Assembly (NCBI RefSeq): GCF_014764705.1
Contig: NZ_JACXXG010000006.1
Coordinates: forward strand, 113,419 to 177,418
Source: Stutzerimonas kunmingensis
Lineage (GTDB): Bacteria; Pseudomonadota; Gammaproteobacteria; Pseudomonadales; Pseudomonadaceae
Direction: 5' to 3'
Length of the DNA: 64,000 nt
Below are positions 18,347-30,376 of this stretch, piece after piece. The number at the start of each line of letters is the position of its first letter. Positions within the stretch are counted from its first letter, which is position 1. The translations under genes were made by a program, and so were the position numbers. The notes beneath the pieces were generated by a model. It did no database searches, was not told where the DNA came from, and saw only the letters and a list, made by a program, of their open reading frames with translations.

Positions 18347-19250
18347 TCTGCGCGCGCTCTTCACGGAGGAAGGCGAAGAACGCCTGGGCCACCGGAGTCA
18401 GGCGCTTGCCGCGCGAATGCACCACGCACCAGCTGCGATACAGCGGCAATTCCTCGACCGGCAGCTCGCGTAGCAGCCCGTTGGCCAGCTCCAGATGCAC
18501 CGCATGGCGCGGCAGCAGCGCCAGGCCGAGCCCGGCCACCACGCATTCGCGCAGCGCATCCAGCGACGCGACCTGAATGGTCTGGGCGAAATGCGCGCGC
18601 TTCTGGCGCAGGTAGTCCTCGCCGGCCCGTCGCGTGCCCGAGCCGGGCTCCCGCACCAGCAGGGGATAGTCCGTGAGGTCCTGCAGGGACAGCGTGGCGG
18701 CGTTGCACAGCGGATGGTCGGGTGGCGCCACGGCGATGATCGGGTTGTTCAGGAAGGGCATGAACTCCAGGTCCATGTCGGTAGGCACCTGAGACATGAT
18801 CAGCAGGTCGTCACGGCTCACCGACAGGCGCTTGACCGCCTGGGCATGGTTGACCACCACCAGTTGCAGGCTGATCTCAGGGTGCAGGCGCTTGAAGGCG
18901 GCGAACAGGTGCGGCGTGACGTACTTGGCGCTGGATTCAACCGCCAGGTTGAGCTGCCCCTGCAACGAGCCCTGCAGATCCGAGAGCTGCATGTCGAGGC
19001 TGTCCAGGCGACCGAAGATGTCGGTACTGGCGCGCTGTAGCGCTTCAGCCGCATCGGTCAGGTAGAGCTTCTTGCCGAGGTACTCGAAAAGCGGTTGACC
19101 GACCAGTTCCTCGAGCTGCCGAATCTGCAAACTGACGGCGGGCTGGGTCAGCGCCATTTCCTCCGCCGCACGGCTATACGAGTGCGTTTCGCACACGGCG
19201 CGAAATACCTGGAGCTGGCGCAATGTCATGCGCATCAACGATTTTCGCAT
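18291..19250 (-). CDS. LysR-type regulator, PycR-like
   Basis: 319 residues from the ATG at 19250, chosen for its GGAGAACG ribosome site. Standard LysR layout: N-terminal winged helix (LRQLQVFRAVCETHSYSRAAEEMALTQ with QPAVSLQIRQLEEL) and a C-terminal co-inducer domain (about 95-300). It is divergent from the pyruvate carboxylase genes, as PycR (PA5437) is in P. aeruginosa, where the regulator affects pycA and lipid metabolism and virulence. Regulation of pycAB here is inferred from that synteny. A perfect 16-bp palindrome lies in the shared intergenic region. Confidence 0.88.
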   Translation of the reverse strand: MRKSLMRMTLRQLQVFRAVCETHSYSRAAEEMALTQPAVSLQIRQLEELVGQPLFEYLGKKLYLTDAAEALQRASTDIFGRLDSLDMQLSDLQGSLQGQLNLAVESSAKYVTPHLFAAFKRLHPEISLQLVVVNHAQAVKRLSVSRDDLLIMSQVPTDMDLEFMPFLNNPIIAVAPPDHPLCNAATLSLQDLTDYPLLVREPGSGTRRAGEDYLRQKRAHFAQTIQVASLDALRECVVAGLGLALLPRHAVHLELANGLLRELPVEELPLYRSWCVVHSRGKRLTPVAQAFFAFLREERAQISALAERFAGSPTTSAAS

Positions 19251-19343
19251 CACGTTCTCCGCAATATTATTGAAGCGCAACCCCGTTGCCGTTGCCGGCG
19301 GCGCTGACCGTTCGGCCAGATTAATGCTGCTCAGGGCGTATCT

Positions 19344-19359
19344 ATAAGTAATTACTTAT
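19344..19359. promoter_or_regulatory. 16-bp perfect palindrome, candidate LysR operator
   Basis: ATAAGTAATTACTTAT lies in the intergenic region between the LysR gene and pycA. Perfect, AT-rich dyads of this kind are common LysR-type recognition sites; binding is inferred. Confidence 0.55.
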
Positions 19360-19487
19360 TCTCAAGCAAACAATTATTCATTTTCAGTAATCCCCCCAGC
19401 GGGCGTAGGGTGAAACGGCTCGTTGCAAATGCGAGTGATCATGACCCGCACGCGGGTCGCCTGCTCAACGATCCGAGGGAAGACAGC

Positions 19488-20903
<1,416 letters not shown>

Positions 20904-20913
20904 GGAACGAACC

Positions 20914-22731
20914 ATGACTGCTCAGAAGAAAATCACCGTTACCGACACCATCCTGCGTGACGCCCATCAGTCGCTGCTGGCCACCCGCATGCGCACTGAA
21001 GACATGCTGCCGATCTGCGAAAAGCTCGACCGTGTCGGCTACTGGTCGCTGGAAGTCTGGGGCGGCGCCACGTTCGACGCCTGCGTGCGCTTCCTCAAGG
21101 AAGACCCCTGGGAGCGCCTGCGCCAGCTCAAGGCGGCGCTGCCCAACACCCGACTGCAGATGCTGCTGCGCGGGCAGAACCTGCTCGGCTACCGCCATTA
21201 CAGCGATGATGTGGTCGAAGCGTTCTGCGCCAAGGCGGCGGAGAACGGCATCGACGTGTTCCGCATCTTTGACGCGATGAACGACGTGCGAAACCTGGAA
21301 ACCGCGATCAAGGCCGTGAAGAAGACCGGCAAGCACGCCCAGGGCACCATCGCCTACACCACCAGCCCGGTGCATACCGTCGAGTTGTTCGTCGAGCAGG
21401 GTCGGGCGATGCGCGACATGGGCGTCGATTCCATCGCCATCAAGGACATGGCCGGCCTGCTCACGCCGTTCGCCACCGGCGAGCTGGTGCGCGCGCTGAA
21501 GGCCGAGATCGACCTGCCTGTGTTCATTCACTCCCACGACACGGCTGGCGTCGCCAGCATGTGCCAGTTGAAAGCCATCGAGAACGGCGCCGACCACATC
21601 GACACCGCCATTTCCTCCATGGCCTGGGGCACCAGTCATCCCGGCACCGAATCGATGGTCGCCGCGCTGCGCGGCACGCCCTATGACACCGGCCTCGATC
21701 TGGAGCTGCTGCAGGAAATCGGCCTGTACTTCTACGCGGTGCGCAAGAAGTACCACCAGTTCGAAAGCGAATTCACCGGCGTCGATACGCGTGTGCAGGT
21801 CAACCAGGTGCCGGGCGGGATGATTTCCAACCTGGCCAACCAGCTGAAGGAGCAGGGTGCGCTCAACCGCATGGATGAAGTGCTCGCCGAGATTCCGCGC
21901 GTGCGCAAGGACCTCGGCTACCCGCCGCTGGTAACCCCGACCTCGCAGATCGTCGGCACCCAGGCGTTCTTCAACGTGCTCGCCGGCGAGCGCTACAAGA
22001 CCATTACCAACGAGGTGAAGCTCTACCTGCAGGGCCGCTACGGCAAGGCGCCGGGCACCATCGACGCCAAGCTGCAGCGCCAGGCCATCGGCGGTGAAGA
22101 GATCATCGACGTGCGCCCGGCCGACCTGATCAAGCCGGAGCTGGACAAGCTGCGCCAGGAAGTCGGTGCGCTGGCCAAATCCGAAGAAGACGTGCTGACC
22201 TACGCCATGTTTCCCGACATCGGCCGCAAGTTCCTCGAGGAGCGTGAGGCCGGTACGCTGGTACCGGAAACACTGCTGCCGATCCCTGACGGCAGCACCG
22301 CGACCGCTGCAGGCGGGCAGGGCGTGCCGACCGAGTTCGTCATCGACGTGCATGGCGAAACCTACCGCGTGGATATCACCGGTGTCGGCGTCAAGGGCGA
22401 AGGCAAGCGGCACTTCTTCCTTTCCATCGACGGCATGCCGGAAGAGGTGGTGTTTGAGCCATTGAACAACTTCGTCGGCGGCAGCGGCGGCAGCCAGCGC
22501 AAGCAGGCCAGCGGTCCGGGTGACGTCAGCACCAGCATGCCGGGCAACGTGGTCGACGTGCTGGTCAAGGAAGGCGACGTGGTCAAGGCTGGCCAGGCCG
22601 TACTGATCAGCGAAGCGATGAAGATGGAAACCGAGATTCAGGCGCCCATGAGCGGAACGGTCAAGGCCGTGCATGTCGCCAAAGGTGACCGGGTGAATCC
22701 AGGCGATGTCTTGATAGAGATCGAGGGCTGA
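20914..22731 (+). CDS. pycB: pyruvate carboxylase subunit B (carboxyltransferase plus biotin carrier)
   Basis: 605 residues. A TIM-barrel carboxyltransferase domain (about 5-300; TDTILRDAHQSLLATR, SIAIKDMAGLL, HSHDTAG), a PYC-OADA conserved domain (about 300-480), and a C-terminal biotinyl domain with EAMKMET, biotinylated at Lys570. It moves the carboxyl group to pyruvate, giving oxaloacetate. The same architecture occurs in oxaloacetate decarboxylase alpha subunits, but no membrane beta or gamma subunits lie nearby and the biotin carboxylase is adjacent, so carboxylation is the expected direction. A strong terminator follows. Confidence 0.94.
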   Translation: MTAQKKITVTDTILRDAHQSLLATRMRTEDMLPICEKLDRVGYWSLEVWGGATFDACVRFLKEDPWERLRQLKAALPNTRLQMLLRGQNLLGYRHYSDDVVEAFCAKAAENGIDVFRIFDAMNDVRNLETAIKAVKKTGKHAQGTIAYTTSPVHTVELFVEQGRAMRDMGVDSIAIKDMAGLLTPFATGELVRALKAEIDLPVFIHSHDTAGVASMCQLKAIENGADHIDTAISSMAWGTSHPGTESMVAALRGTPYDTGLDLELLQEIGLYFYAVRKKYHQFESEFTGVDTRVQVNQVPGGMISNLANQLKEQGALNRMDEVLAEIPRVRKDLGYPPLVTPTSQIVGTQAFFNVLAGERYKTITNEVKLYLQGRYGKAPGTIDAKLQRQAIGGEEIIDVRPADLIKPELDKLRQEVGALAKSEEDVLTYAMFPDIGRKFLEEREAGTLVPETLLPIPDGSTATAAGGQGVPTEFVIDVHGETYRVDITGVGVKGEGKRHFFLSIDGMPEEVVFEPLNNFVGGSGGSQRKQASGPGDVSTSMPGNVVDVLVKEGDVVKAGQAVLISEAMKMETEIQAPMSGTVKAVHVAKGDRVNPGDVLIEIEG

Positions 22732-22853
22732 GTGAAGGGTGGCGTGGCGGTCTGATCACGTCACGCCAGCGTCGTTTCGACTGTTTTGGCCGCGCTGCGC
22801 AAGCATGCGCGGCAGCCAGCGGAACGGACGGCGCGGGCAGTGTGTCCCCTTTG

Positions 22854-22878
22854 GGAGCCCTTGCGGCTCCTTTTTTTT
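22854..22878 (+). terminator. Rho-independent terminator of pycAB
   Basis: Stem ggagcc/ggctcc (loop cttgc) followed by eight T residues. Confidence 0.92.
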
Positions 22879-22931
22879 CGAGCCAATGTCTGCCAGGGAT
22901 CGGTCCATTGTCCAAGCTGTGGAGACTGTAG

Positions 22932-23873
22932 ATGGGTATCGACCCAGTAGTGCTGTTCTTCGTGTTCGGCCTGTTTGCGGGCCTGGTGAAGAGCGAGTTG
23001 AAGCTGCCGCCGGCGCTCTACGAGACGCTGTCGATCATCCTGCTGCTGGCGATCGGTCTGCACGGTGGTGTGGAGCTGGCCGAACAGGCCAGTGCGGCGC
23101 TTCTGGGGCAGTCGCTGCTGGTGCTGGGGCTGGGCGTGTTGCTGCCGATCCTGGCCTTCATCCTGCTGCGCGGGTTGCGCTTCGACAGGGTCAACGCGGC
23201 GGCGGTGGCGGCGCACTACGGTTCGGTGAGCGCTGGTACCTTCGCCGTCGTGGTGGCCTATCTGGCGGCGCGGGAAATCTTCTTCGAAAGCTACATGCCG
23301 CTGTTCGTGGCGATTCTCGAAATCCCGGCGATCCTGGTCGGCATTCTGCTGGCCAAGGGCGTGTCGCGCGATACCGACTGGAAGGAACTGGGCCGCGAGA
23401 TCTTCCTTGGCAAGAGCATCATGCTGCTGCTCGGTGGCCTGCTGATCGGTGCGATCGCCGGCAAGGAGGCCATCAAACCGCTCGAACCGCTGTACACCAG
23501 CATGTTCAAACCGGTGCTGGCGTTCTTCCTGCTGGAGATGGGCCTGATCGCCTCCGGCCAGCTCGGCTCGCTCAAGCGCTACGGCTTCAAGCTCGCTGCC
23601 TTTGCGCTGCTGATGCCGCTGATCGGTGCGCTGATCGGCGCCCTGCTGGCGCGCTTCATGGGTCTGTCGCTGGGCGGTACGGCGATGCTCGCCACGCTGG
23701 CGGCGAGTGCCTCGTACATTGCGGTGCCAGCGGCGATGCGTCTGGCGGTACCGGAAGCCAATCCGTCGCTGTCGCTGACCGCGTCGCTGGGCATCACCTT
23801 TCCGTTCAACATCCTGATCGGCATTCCGCTCTACCTGGCCCTGGCCGAGCGGCTGATCGCCTGGGGGTTCTGA
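22932..23873 (+). CDS. sbtA: SbtA-type sodium-dependent bicarbonate transporter
   Basis: 313 residues with about ten predicted membrane helices in two similar halves. The N-terminus MGIDPVVLFFVFGLFAGLV, the LPPALYETLSIILLLAIGLHGG segment and the Gly/Ser-rich AHYGSVSAGTFAVV region match the SbtA (DUF897) family. In cyanobacteria SbtA imports HCO3- with Na+ at high affinity. GGAGAC precedes the ATG. The next gene encodes the cognate SbtB-like PII protein 1 bp away, which strongly supports the call. It lies downstream of pyruvate carboxylase but behind that operon's terminator. Bicarbonate as substrate is inferred by family. Confidence 0.88.
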   Translation: MGIDPVVLFFVFGLFAGLVKSELKLPPALYETLSIILLLAIGLHGGVELAEQASAALLGQSLLVLGLGVLLPILAFILLRGLRFDRVNAAAVAAHYGSVSAGTFAVVVAYLAAREIFFESYMPLFVAILEIPAILVGILLAKGVSRDTDWKELGREIFLGKSIMLLLGGLLIGAIAGKEAIKPLEPLYTSMFKPVLAFFLLEMGLIASGQLGSLKRYGFKLAAFALLMPLIGALIGALLARFMGLSLGGTAMLATLAASASYIAVPAAMRLAVPEANPSLSLTASLGITFPFNILIGIPLYLALAERLIAWGF

Positions 23874-23874
23874 G

Positions 23875-24177
23875 ATGAACGCGCACAATCGTACGCTGCT
23901 GACCGTGATCTGCGAGGCAGCGCTGGAACACAAGCTGGAAGCCGACCTGAAAAACCTGGGCGCTCCGGGCTGGACCCTGTCGGACGCCCGTGGCAGCGGC
24001 AGCCGCGGGGTGCGCAGCGCCGGCTGGGATACCGACGGCAATATCCGCCTGGAGGTGATCTGCAGCCGCGAGATCGCCGAGCGTATCGCCGAGCACCTGC
24101 AGGCGCGCTACTACGAAAACTTCGCCATGGTCTGCTATCTGGCCGAGGTGGAAGTGCTGCGGCCCGAGAAGTTCTGA
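23875..24177 (+). CDS. sbtB: SbtB-like PII signalling protein
   Basis: 100 residues, a compact ferredoxin-like PII fold: TLLTVICEAALEHKLEADL, GAPGWTLSDARGSGSRGVRSAGW (the nucleotide-binding T-loop region) and the C-terminal YYENFAMVCYLAEVEVLRPEKF. It starts 1 bp after the sbtA stop, so the two are made together. SbtB proteins bind adenine nucleotides including cAMP, block SbtA transport and read the carbon/energy state. Ligand choice here is inferred. Confidence 0.87.
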   Translation: MNAHNRTLLTVICEAALEHKLEADLKNLGAPGWTLSDARGSGSRGVRSAGWDTDGNIRLEVICSREIAERIAEHLQARYYENFAMVCYLAEVEVLRPEKF

Positions 24178-24243
24178 CCGCGCGCTGTGATGCCCCTCGG
24201 CCGGCGGGCGTCCACCCTGGACTCAGGACCGATGGAGCCTTCG

Positions 24244-25152
24244 ATGCACGCCCTGCTGCAGGAAATTCTCGACGATGTACGCCCGCTGCTCGGGCAAGGT
24301 CGCGTGGCTAGTTACATCCCGGCGCTGGCCGACGTGCCGCCCAACCAGTTGGGTATTGCCGTGTGCAGTGCCGAGGGCGAGATTTTCGAAGCCGGCGACG
24401 CGCAGACGCCGTTCTCGATCCAGAGCATTTCGAAAGTGTTCAGCCTGGTGCAGGCCATCGCCCATCGCGGCGAGTCGTTATGGGAGCGGCTAGGCCACGA
24501 GCCTTCGGGGCAGCCGTTCAATTCACTGGTGCAGCTCGAGTTCGAACGCGGCCGCCCGCGCAACCCGTTCATCAACGCCGGGGCGCTGATAATCTGCGAC
24601 GTCAACCAGTCGCGCTTCGCCACCCCGGAGCTGTCGATGCGTGATTTCGTCCGGCACCTGTCCGGCAACCGGCAGATCGTTTCCGACACCCGCGTCGCCG
24701 AATCCGAATATCAGCACCGCGCGCGCAATGCGGCCATGGCTTACCTGATGCAGGCCTTCGGCAACTTCCACAACGATGTCGAAGCGGTATTACGCAGCTA
24801 TTTTCATCACTGTGCGCTGCGCATGAACTGCGTCGACCTGGCCCGCGCGTTCGCCTTTCTCGCCCGCGATGGTGCCTGTCCGCAAAGCGGCGAGACGGTG
24901 CTGGCGCCGCGCCAGACCAAGCAGGTCAACGCGATCATGGCCACCAGCGGGCTGTACGACGAGGCGGGCAACTTCGCCTATCGCGTCGGCCTGCCCGGCA
25001 AGAGCGGGGTGGGCGGCGGCATCGTCGCGGTGGTGCCGGGCCGCTTCACCGTCTGCGTCTGGTCGCCGGAGCTCAACGCCGCGGGCAATTCGCTGATCGG
25101 CATGGCCGCCCTCGAGGCGCTGTCGCAGCGTATTGGCTGGTCCATCTTCTGA
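24244..25152 (+). CDS. glsA: glutaminase
   Basis: 302 residues from the ATG at 24244, with TGGAG upstream; an ATG four codons earlier (24232) is also possible. Serine-dependent beta-lactamase-like glutaminase that hydrolyses glutamine to glutamate and ammonia. The catalytic SxxK lies at Ser61-Lys64 (FSIQSISK); other signatures are [29 protein letters not shown] and [11 protein letters not shown]. It sits between the bicarbonate transport genes and a carbonic anhydrase, 66 and 52 bp from each, and may be co-transcribed. Ammonia release could help pH balance. Symbol could equally be glsB. Confidence 0.93.
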   Translation: MHALLQEILDDVRPLLGQGRVASYIPALADVPPNQLGIAVCSAEGEIFEAGDAQTPFSIQSISKVFSLVQAIAHRGESLWERLGHEPSGQPFNSLVQLEFERGRPRNPFINAGALIICDVNQSRFATPELSMRDFVRHLSGNRQIVSDTRVAESEYQHRARNAAMAYLMQAFGNFHNDVEAVLRSYFHHCALRMNCVDLARAFAFLARDGACPQSGETVLAPRQTKQVNAIMATSGLYDEAGNFAYRVGLPGKSGVGGGIVAVVPGRFTVCVWSPELNAAGNSLIGMAALEALSQRIGWSIF

Positions 25153-25204
25153 CGCGCCGTCGCGGCGGCGCCTACCCTTCGAATTCCTCTGGAGAGAACC
25201 AAGC

Positions 25205-25903
25205 ATGAATGACGGCAAGAAGAGCGAAACCGCCCAGGAGGCCCTCGAACACATCGTCTCGGGCGTCAAGCGCTTCCGCGAAGAGGTCTATCCCGAGCAG
25301 CGCGAGCTGTTCGAGAAGCTCGCCTACGAGCAGACCCCACGGGCGATGTTCATTACCTGCGCCGATTCGCGAATCATCCCCGAGCTGATCACGCAGAGTT
25401 CGCCCGGCGACCTGTTCGTCACCCGCAACGTCGGCAACGTGGTGCCACCCTACGGGCAGATGAATGGTGGCGTGTCGACCGCCATTGAGTTCGCCGTGAT
25501 GGCGCTTGGCGTGCAGCACATCATCGTCTGCGGCCACTCCGACTGCGGCGCGATGAAGGCGGTGCTCAACCCGGCTCAGCTGGAGCGCATGCCGACGGTC
25601 AAGGGCTGGCTGCGGCATGCCGAGGTGGCGAAGATCGTAGTCGAGCAGAACTGTGGCTGCGCCGACCACAACACCCTCGGCATCCTTACCGAGGAGAACG
25701 TGGTGGCCCAGCTCGACCACCTGCGCACGCATCCCTCGGTGGCAGCGCGGCTGGCCAGCGGTCAGCTGTTCATCCACGGCTGGGTGTACAACATCGGGAC
25801 CAGCGAGATTCGTGCCTACGATGCCGAGAAGGGCGAGTTCCGCCTGGTCGGCGACGGCCCGCTGCCGATGGCCACGCCGCGGGCGCGCTATCAGGTGAGC
25901 TGA
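25205..25903 (+). CDS. beta-class carbonic anhydrase
   Basis: 232 residues from the ATG at 25205 (GGAGAGAACC upstream). Interconverts CO2 and bicarbonate. Zinc ligands and catalytic pair are plain: Cys52, Asp54, Arg56 in CADSR and His111, Cys114 in CGHSDCG. The motif TRNVGNVVPPYG is also conserved. No signal peptide, so cytoplasmic. Together with SbtA/SbtB it completes a bicarbonate-handling set beside pyruvate carboxylase. It could be called can or cynT; no cyanate genes are present, so neither name is claimed. Confidence 0.95.
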   Translation: MNDGKKSETAQEALEHIVSGVKRFREEVYPEQRELFEKLAYEQTPRAMFITCADSRIIPELITQSSPGDLFVTRNVGNVVPPYGQMNGGVSTAIEFAVMALGVQHIIVCGHSDCGAMKAVLNPAQLERMPTVKGWLRHAEVAKIVVEQNCGCADHNTLGILTEENVVAQLDHLRTHPSVAARLASGQLFIHGWVYNIGTSEIRAYDAEKGEFRLVGDGPLPMATPRARYQVS

Positions 25904-25944
25904 AGCGCTTCCGGGCGGTTTCGGTCTGCTGACGAGGCGCGGGG

Positions 25945-26754
25945 TCAGCGACCGCCGGCCAGCGTCGTGCCGCGCTCCTGAATCAGGTAGCACAGGTCAG
26001 GGGTCTTGCTGCAGCCGGCGTAGCCTTCGGCGATCACTTCCTCAAGTGCCTTCTGCAGGCGGTTGACCACTTCGTCCGGCGTATCAGGGCTCAGTGCCAG
26101 ATACAGCGGTTCGCTGCGATAGCTCAGCGCTATGCGCAGCTGGCTCTCGTCGACGCCCTGCAGCCGCGCGTAATGACGCCACACTGGGTCGGCCACCGCC
26201 CACAGGTCGATGCGCCCGGTCAGCAGTTTGCGCAGGTTTTCAGCGTCGTTGAGGCTGTTGCTGGTGCGGATGCCCTGGCTTTCCAGGAACAGGCTGACAC
26301 TGCCGTTGGCGTGGCCGCCGATCTGGTAGCCCTGCGCCTGCTCCAGGCTGTCGAACTTCAGGCCACTGTCGGCCGGCGCCAGCAGCACGCTGGCGTGATG
26401 GGCCAGCGGCCCGACCCACTTGAACTGTCCGGCGTTCTGCGGCGTGCGCGCCACCGAGAACAGGCCGTGGGCGGGCTGCTGCCGGGTCTGCTCGTAGAGC
26501 CGGCTCCAGGGGCCGCGCAGGGTCAGGTTGTAGGCGATGCCGGCGCGGCGAAAGATGTCACGCACGGTGTCGGCATCGATGCCCTGCACATCGTCGCCGC
26601 GGGCGAAGCCCTTGCTGTTGGGGCCCATGTTGAAGGGCGGAAAGCTGTCGGTTTGCAGGGTGATCTGATAGTTGGCAGGCAGTTCGGCCTGGGCGGCGCA
26701 TGCAGCGCTGATGAGCAGGACGAACAGCGCCCCGGCAGTTCGGGATCTGGCCAT
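25945..26754 (-). CDS. periplasmic solute-binding protein, family 3
   Basis: 269 residues from the ATG at 26754 (GGAG 8 nt upstream). A signal peptide (LFVLLISAACAAQAE) precedes a type II periplasmic binding fold: YQITLQTDSFPPFNM, a GIDADTVRDIFRRAGI segment and FDSLEQAQGYQIGGHANGS typical of amino-acid-type binding proteins. No permease is adjacent, and many such orphan proteins in pseudomonads act as soluble sensors or accessory binders. A CSKTPDLC pair near the C-terminus could form a disulfide. Ligand unknown. Confidence 0.8.
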   Translation of the reverse strand: MARSRTAGALFVLLISAACAAQAELPANYQITLQTDSFPPFNMGPNSKGFARGDDVQGIDADTVRDIFRRAGIAYNLTLRGPWSRLYEQTRQQPAHGLFSVARTPQNAGQFKWVGPLAHHASVLLAPADSGLKFDSLEQAQGYQIGGHANGSVSLFLESQGIRTSNSLNDAENLRKLLTGRIDLWAVADPVWRHYARLQGVDESQLRIALSYRSEPLYLALSPDTPDEVVNRLQKALEEVIAEGYAGCSKTPDLCYLIQERGTTLAGGR

Positions 26755-26831
26755 GGCATCGGCTCCTTGACGCTTTTCTTGTTGTTGGCGTGAGCAAGGG
26801 TAGCGGTGCTGCCGGGACATCGCCAGCCGGC

Positions 26832-26855
26832 CGCGCTGCCCTGCGGGGCAGCGCG
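26832..26855. terminator. strong GC hairpin between ansA and the binding-protein gene
   Basis: Stem cgcgctgccc/gggcagcgcg (10 bp, loop tgcg), downstream of the minus-strand ansA stop. The T-run lies on the plus side, so efficiency on the minus strand is uncertain. Confidence 0.55.
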
Positions 26856-26875
26856 CATTTTTGCCGGTGTCGTTT

Positions 26876-27859
26876 TCAGTCGGCCATTTCGCCGCAGAGG
26901 TCGCGGCAGAACCAGTGTTCCACCTCGGCGTGATCGAGCCCGGCGGCGAGCAGAGCGAACAGCTTGCCCAGCGCCGCTTCACGGGTCATGCCGCCGCCGG
27001 AGACCAGGCCGGCATCGCGCAGGCCGCTGCCGGTGGCATAGACGTCGAAGTCGACATGGCCGCCCGGGCACTGGCTGATCGCCGCCAGCACCACGCCCTG
27101 TCGATGCGCGTGGCGCAACGCTTCGATGAATGCGGCATCGCCCGTCGGACCGGTGCCGCTGCCATAACATTCGAGCAGCAGCGCCTGGGCGCCACTGGCG
27201 ACCAGCGCCTGCACCTGCGCGGCACCGACGCCGGGGTACAACGGCAGCACCACGACCTGCGCCGGTCGCTGCGGCAACAGCGCCGGCGGACGTTCGCTGG
27301 CCGCTGCGGCGAGGCGCTTGCGCGGCGCCTCGGCAAAGGCGTCGAAGGCGTCGCTGCGCAGTTTGCTGACCCGCGCGCCGTGCAGCAGCACGCCGTTGAA
27401 GAACAGTTGCACACCGTGCACCTGCCCGGCCTGCAGGGCGCGCATGGCGCCGAACAGGTTGGGCCAGGCATCGCTGCCCGGGCTTCCCGCCGGCAGCATG
27501 GCGCCGGTGAGCAGCACGGGGATCTCAAGATCCAGCAGCAGGAAGGACAACGCAGCGGCGCTGTAGGCCAGGGTATCGGTGCCGTGCAGCAACAGCACCG
27601 CATCGCAGTCGCCCTGCGCCACGGCATCGCGGACGGCGGACGCCATCTGCAGCCAGTGGGTCGGCTGCATGTTGGCGCTGTCCAGCAGCGGTTGCAGTTC
27701 GCGGAAGGTCCAGCTCGGCAGCGGCCCGGCTTCCAGCGCCTGCTGCGCCCGCAGGCGAGCTTCGAAGCCGGAGGCTGGCATCAACCCGGCGGCGCTCTGT
27801 TGCATGCCGATGGTGCCGCCGGTGTAGAGCACCAGCAGGCGTTCGATTGATTGATTCAC
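26876..27859 (-). CDS. ansA: L-asparaginase
   Basis: 327 residues from GTG at 27859 with GAGGAG upstream. Hydrolyses asparagine to aspartate and ammonia. The two catalytic threonine motifs are visible: TGGTIGM near residue 14 and HGTDTLAY near 92, with the Lys-containing loop after GAMLPAGS. No signal peptide is seen, which points to the cytoplasmic type I-like enzyme. It sits just behind an amino-acid symporter on the same strand, so import and breakdown may be coupled. Aspartate made here could feed aspartase at 34-36 kb. Confidence 0.9.
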   Translation of the reverse strand: MNQSIERLLVLYTGGTIGMQQSAAGLMPASGFEARLRAQQALEAGPLPSWTFRELQPLLDSANMQPTHWLQMASAVRDAVAQGDCDAVLLLHGTDTLAYSAAALSFLLLDLEIPVLLTGAMLPAGSPGSDAWPNLFGAMRALQAGQVHGVQLFFNGVLLHGARVSKLRSDAFDAFAEAPRKRLAAAASERPPALLPQRPAQVVVLPLYPGVGAAQVQALVASGAQALLLECYGSGTGPTGDAAFIEALRHAHRQGVVLAAISQCPGGHVDFDVYATGSGLRDAGLVSGGGMTREAALGKLFALLAAGLDHAEVEHWFCRDLCGEMAD

Positions 27860-27909
27860 ACGCGCTCCTCGCTCGTTCGGCGCAGACCATCAGAAATACA
27901 GGCGGATGG

Positions 27910-27945
27910 GGCCAGCCCCGTGCGCGGTTGCGCAGAGGGCTGGCC
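27910..27945 (-). terminator. nested hairpin after the AGCS symporter gene
   Basis: Outer stem ggccagccc/gggctggcc encloses tgcgc/gcgca. Located just behind the symporter stop codon; no clear T-run. Confidence 0.5.
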
Positions 27946-27961
27946 GGTCGCGTCGGAGCGC

Positions 27962-29383
<1,422 letters not shown>

Positions 29384-29553
29384 GGCGATGTTCACCTTGT
29401 TGTCGTTGTTAGGGCGTCCGGCGCGCGCCGCTGCGCCGTGCAAGCGGGGGATGTTTCAACAGCAGGGCGTGCGGAGCAATTTCGCGGCTGGCCGCGATGT
29501 GGCGCGACCTGATGCTAGAATGGCGACACTCGCGCCAACCGTCAGGGCATCCC

Positions 29554-30372
29554 ATGACCTCCCACCTCGCCGAAAACCTCAAGTTGCTCTGCAGTCACTA
29601 CCGCTCGATTGCCGAGGTGTGCCGCAAGCTGGCAATCAATCGGGCGCAGTTCAACAAGTACCTGGGCGGGCAGAGCCGTCCCACGCCGTTCAACCTCAAA
29701 CGCATCGGCGACTTCTTCGGGGTCGAGGGCTACGAGCTGGAAATGCCGCCCGAGCAGTTCGCCCGGCTGGTCGGGGCGCGCCATCCGGAAGCCCAGGCGC
29801 TGCCGCGGACCGATCCGCTGCTGGCCCTGCTGCAGCCGTTGCGCGAGCACGCCGCGAGTCTGTCGCGCTATTGCGGCTACTACTTCGAATACGCCAACTG
29901 CATGTCGGTGCCGGGCAGCATCCTCATCTCGCTGGTGCATCTGCGCGAGGAAAACGGCCTCTACCTCTTCGAGCGTCAAGAGCGCCAGGAACGCGCCAGC
30001 CCTACCCTCGGCCACGCCGAGGACTGGGTACGCTGCCGCTACCTCGGCGCGGCGTTCGGCCTGCAGGACCGCCTGTTCCTGATCGACTACGAGTCGCTGA
30101 CGCTCAACGAGATGAGCCAGACCATCCTCATTCCCAGCTTCAAGAGCCGCATCACCCGTCTTAACGGAATGAAGACCGGCGTCTCTTCGGGCGACCGCCG
30201 CACGCCAGCGTGCACCTCGGTGGTGTGGGAATACCTGGGCCGCGAGATCAACCGTGTCAGCGCCTATCGCCAGGTGATGCTCTACAGCCCGGACGACCCG
30301 CGCATCGACCTGGACATCCGCGAGCGCCTGGCGACGCCGCATGTGGAGAACGGGCTGTTCGGCATCGAGTGA
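29554..30372 (+). CDS. Cro/C1-type helix-turn-helix regulator
   Basis: 272 residues from the ATG at 29554. An N-terminal XRE-like helix-turn-helix (about 5-55: CRKLAINRAQFNKYLGGQSRPTPFNLKRIGDFF) is followed by a roughly 200-residue domain I do not recognise by name. The gene is divergent from the AGCS symporter across 170 bp, so it may control symporter and asparaginase genes; that is inference from position. It is convergent with the acetyltransferase gene, 4 bp away. Confidence 0.82.
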   Translation: MTSHLAENLKLLCSHYRSIAEVCRKLAINRAQFNKYLGGQSRPTPFNLKRIGDFFGVEGYELEMPPEQFARLVGARHPEAQALPRTDPLLALLQPLREHAASLSRYCGYYFEYANCMSVPGSILISLVHLREENGLYLFERQERQERASPTLGHAEDWVRCRYLGAAFGLQDRLFLIDYESLTLNEMSQTILIPSFKSRITRLNGMKTGVSSGDRRTPACTSVVWEYLGREINRVSAYRQVMLYSPDDPRIDLDIRERLATPHVENGLFGIE

Positions 30373-30376
30373 AGGC

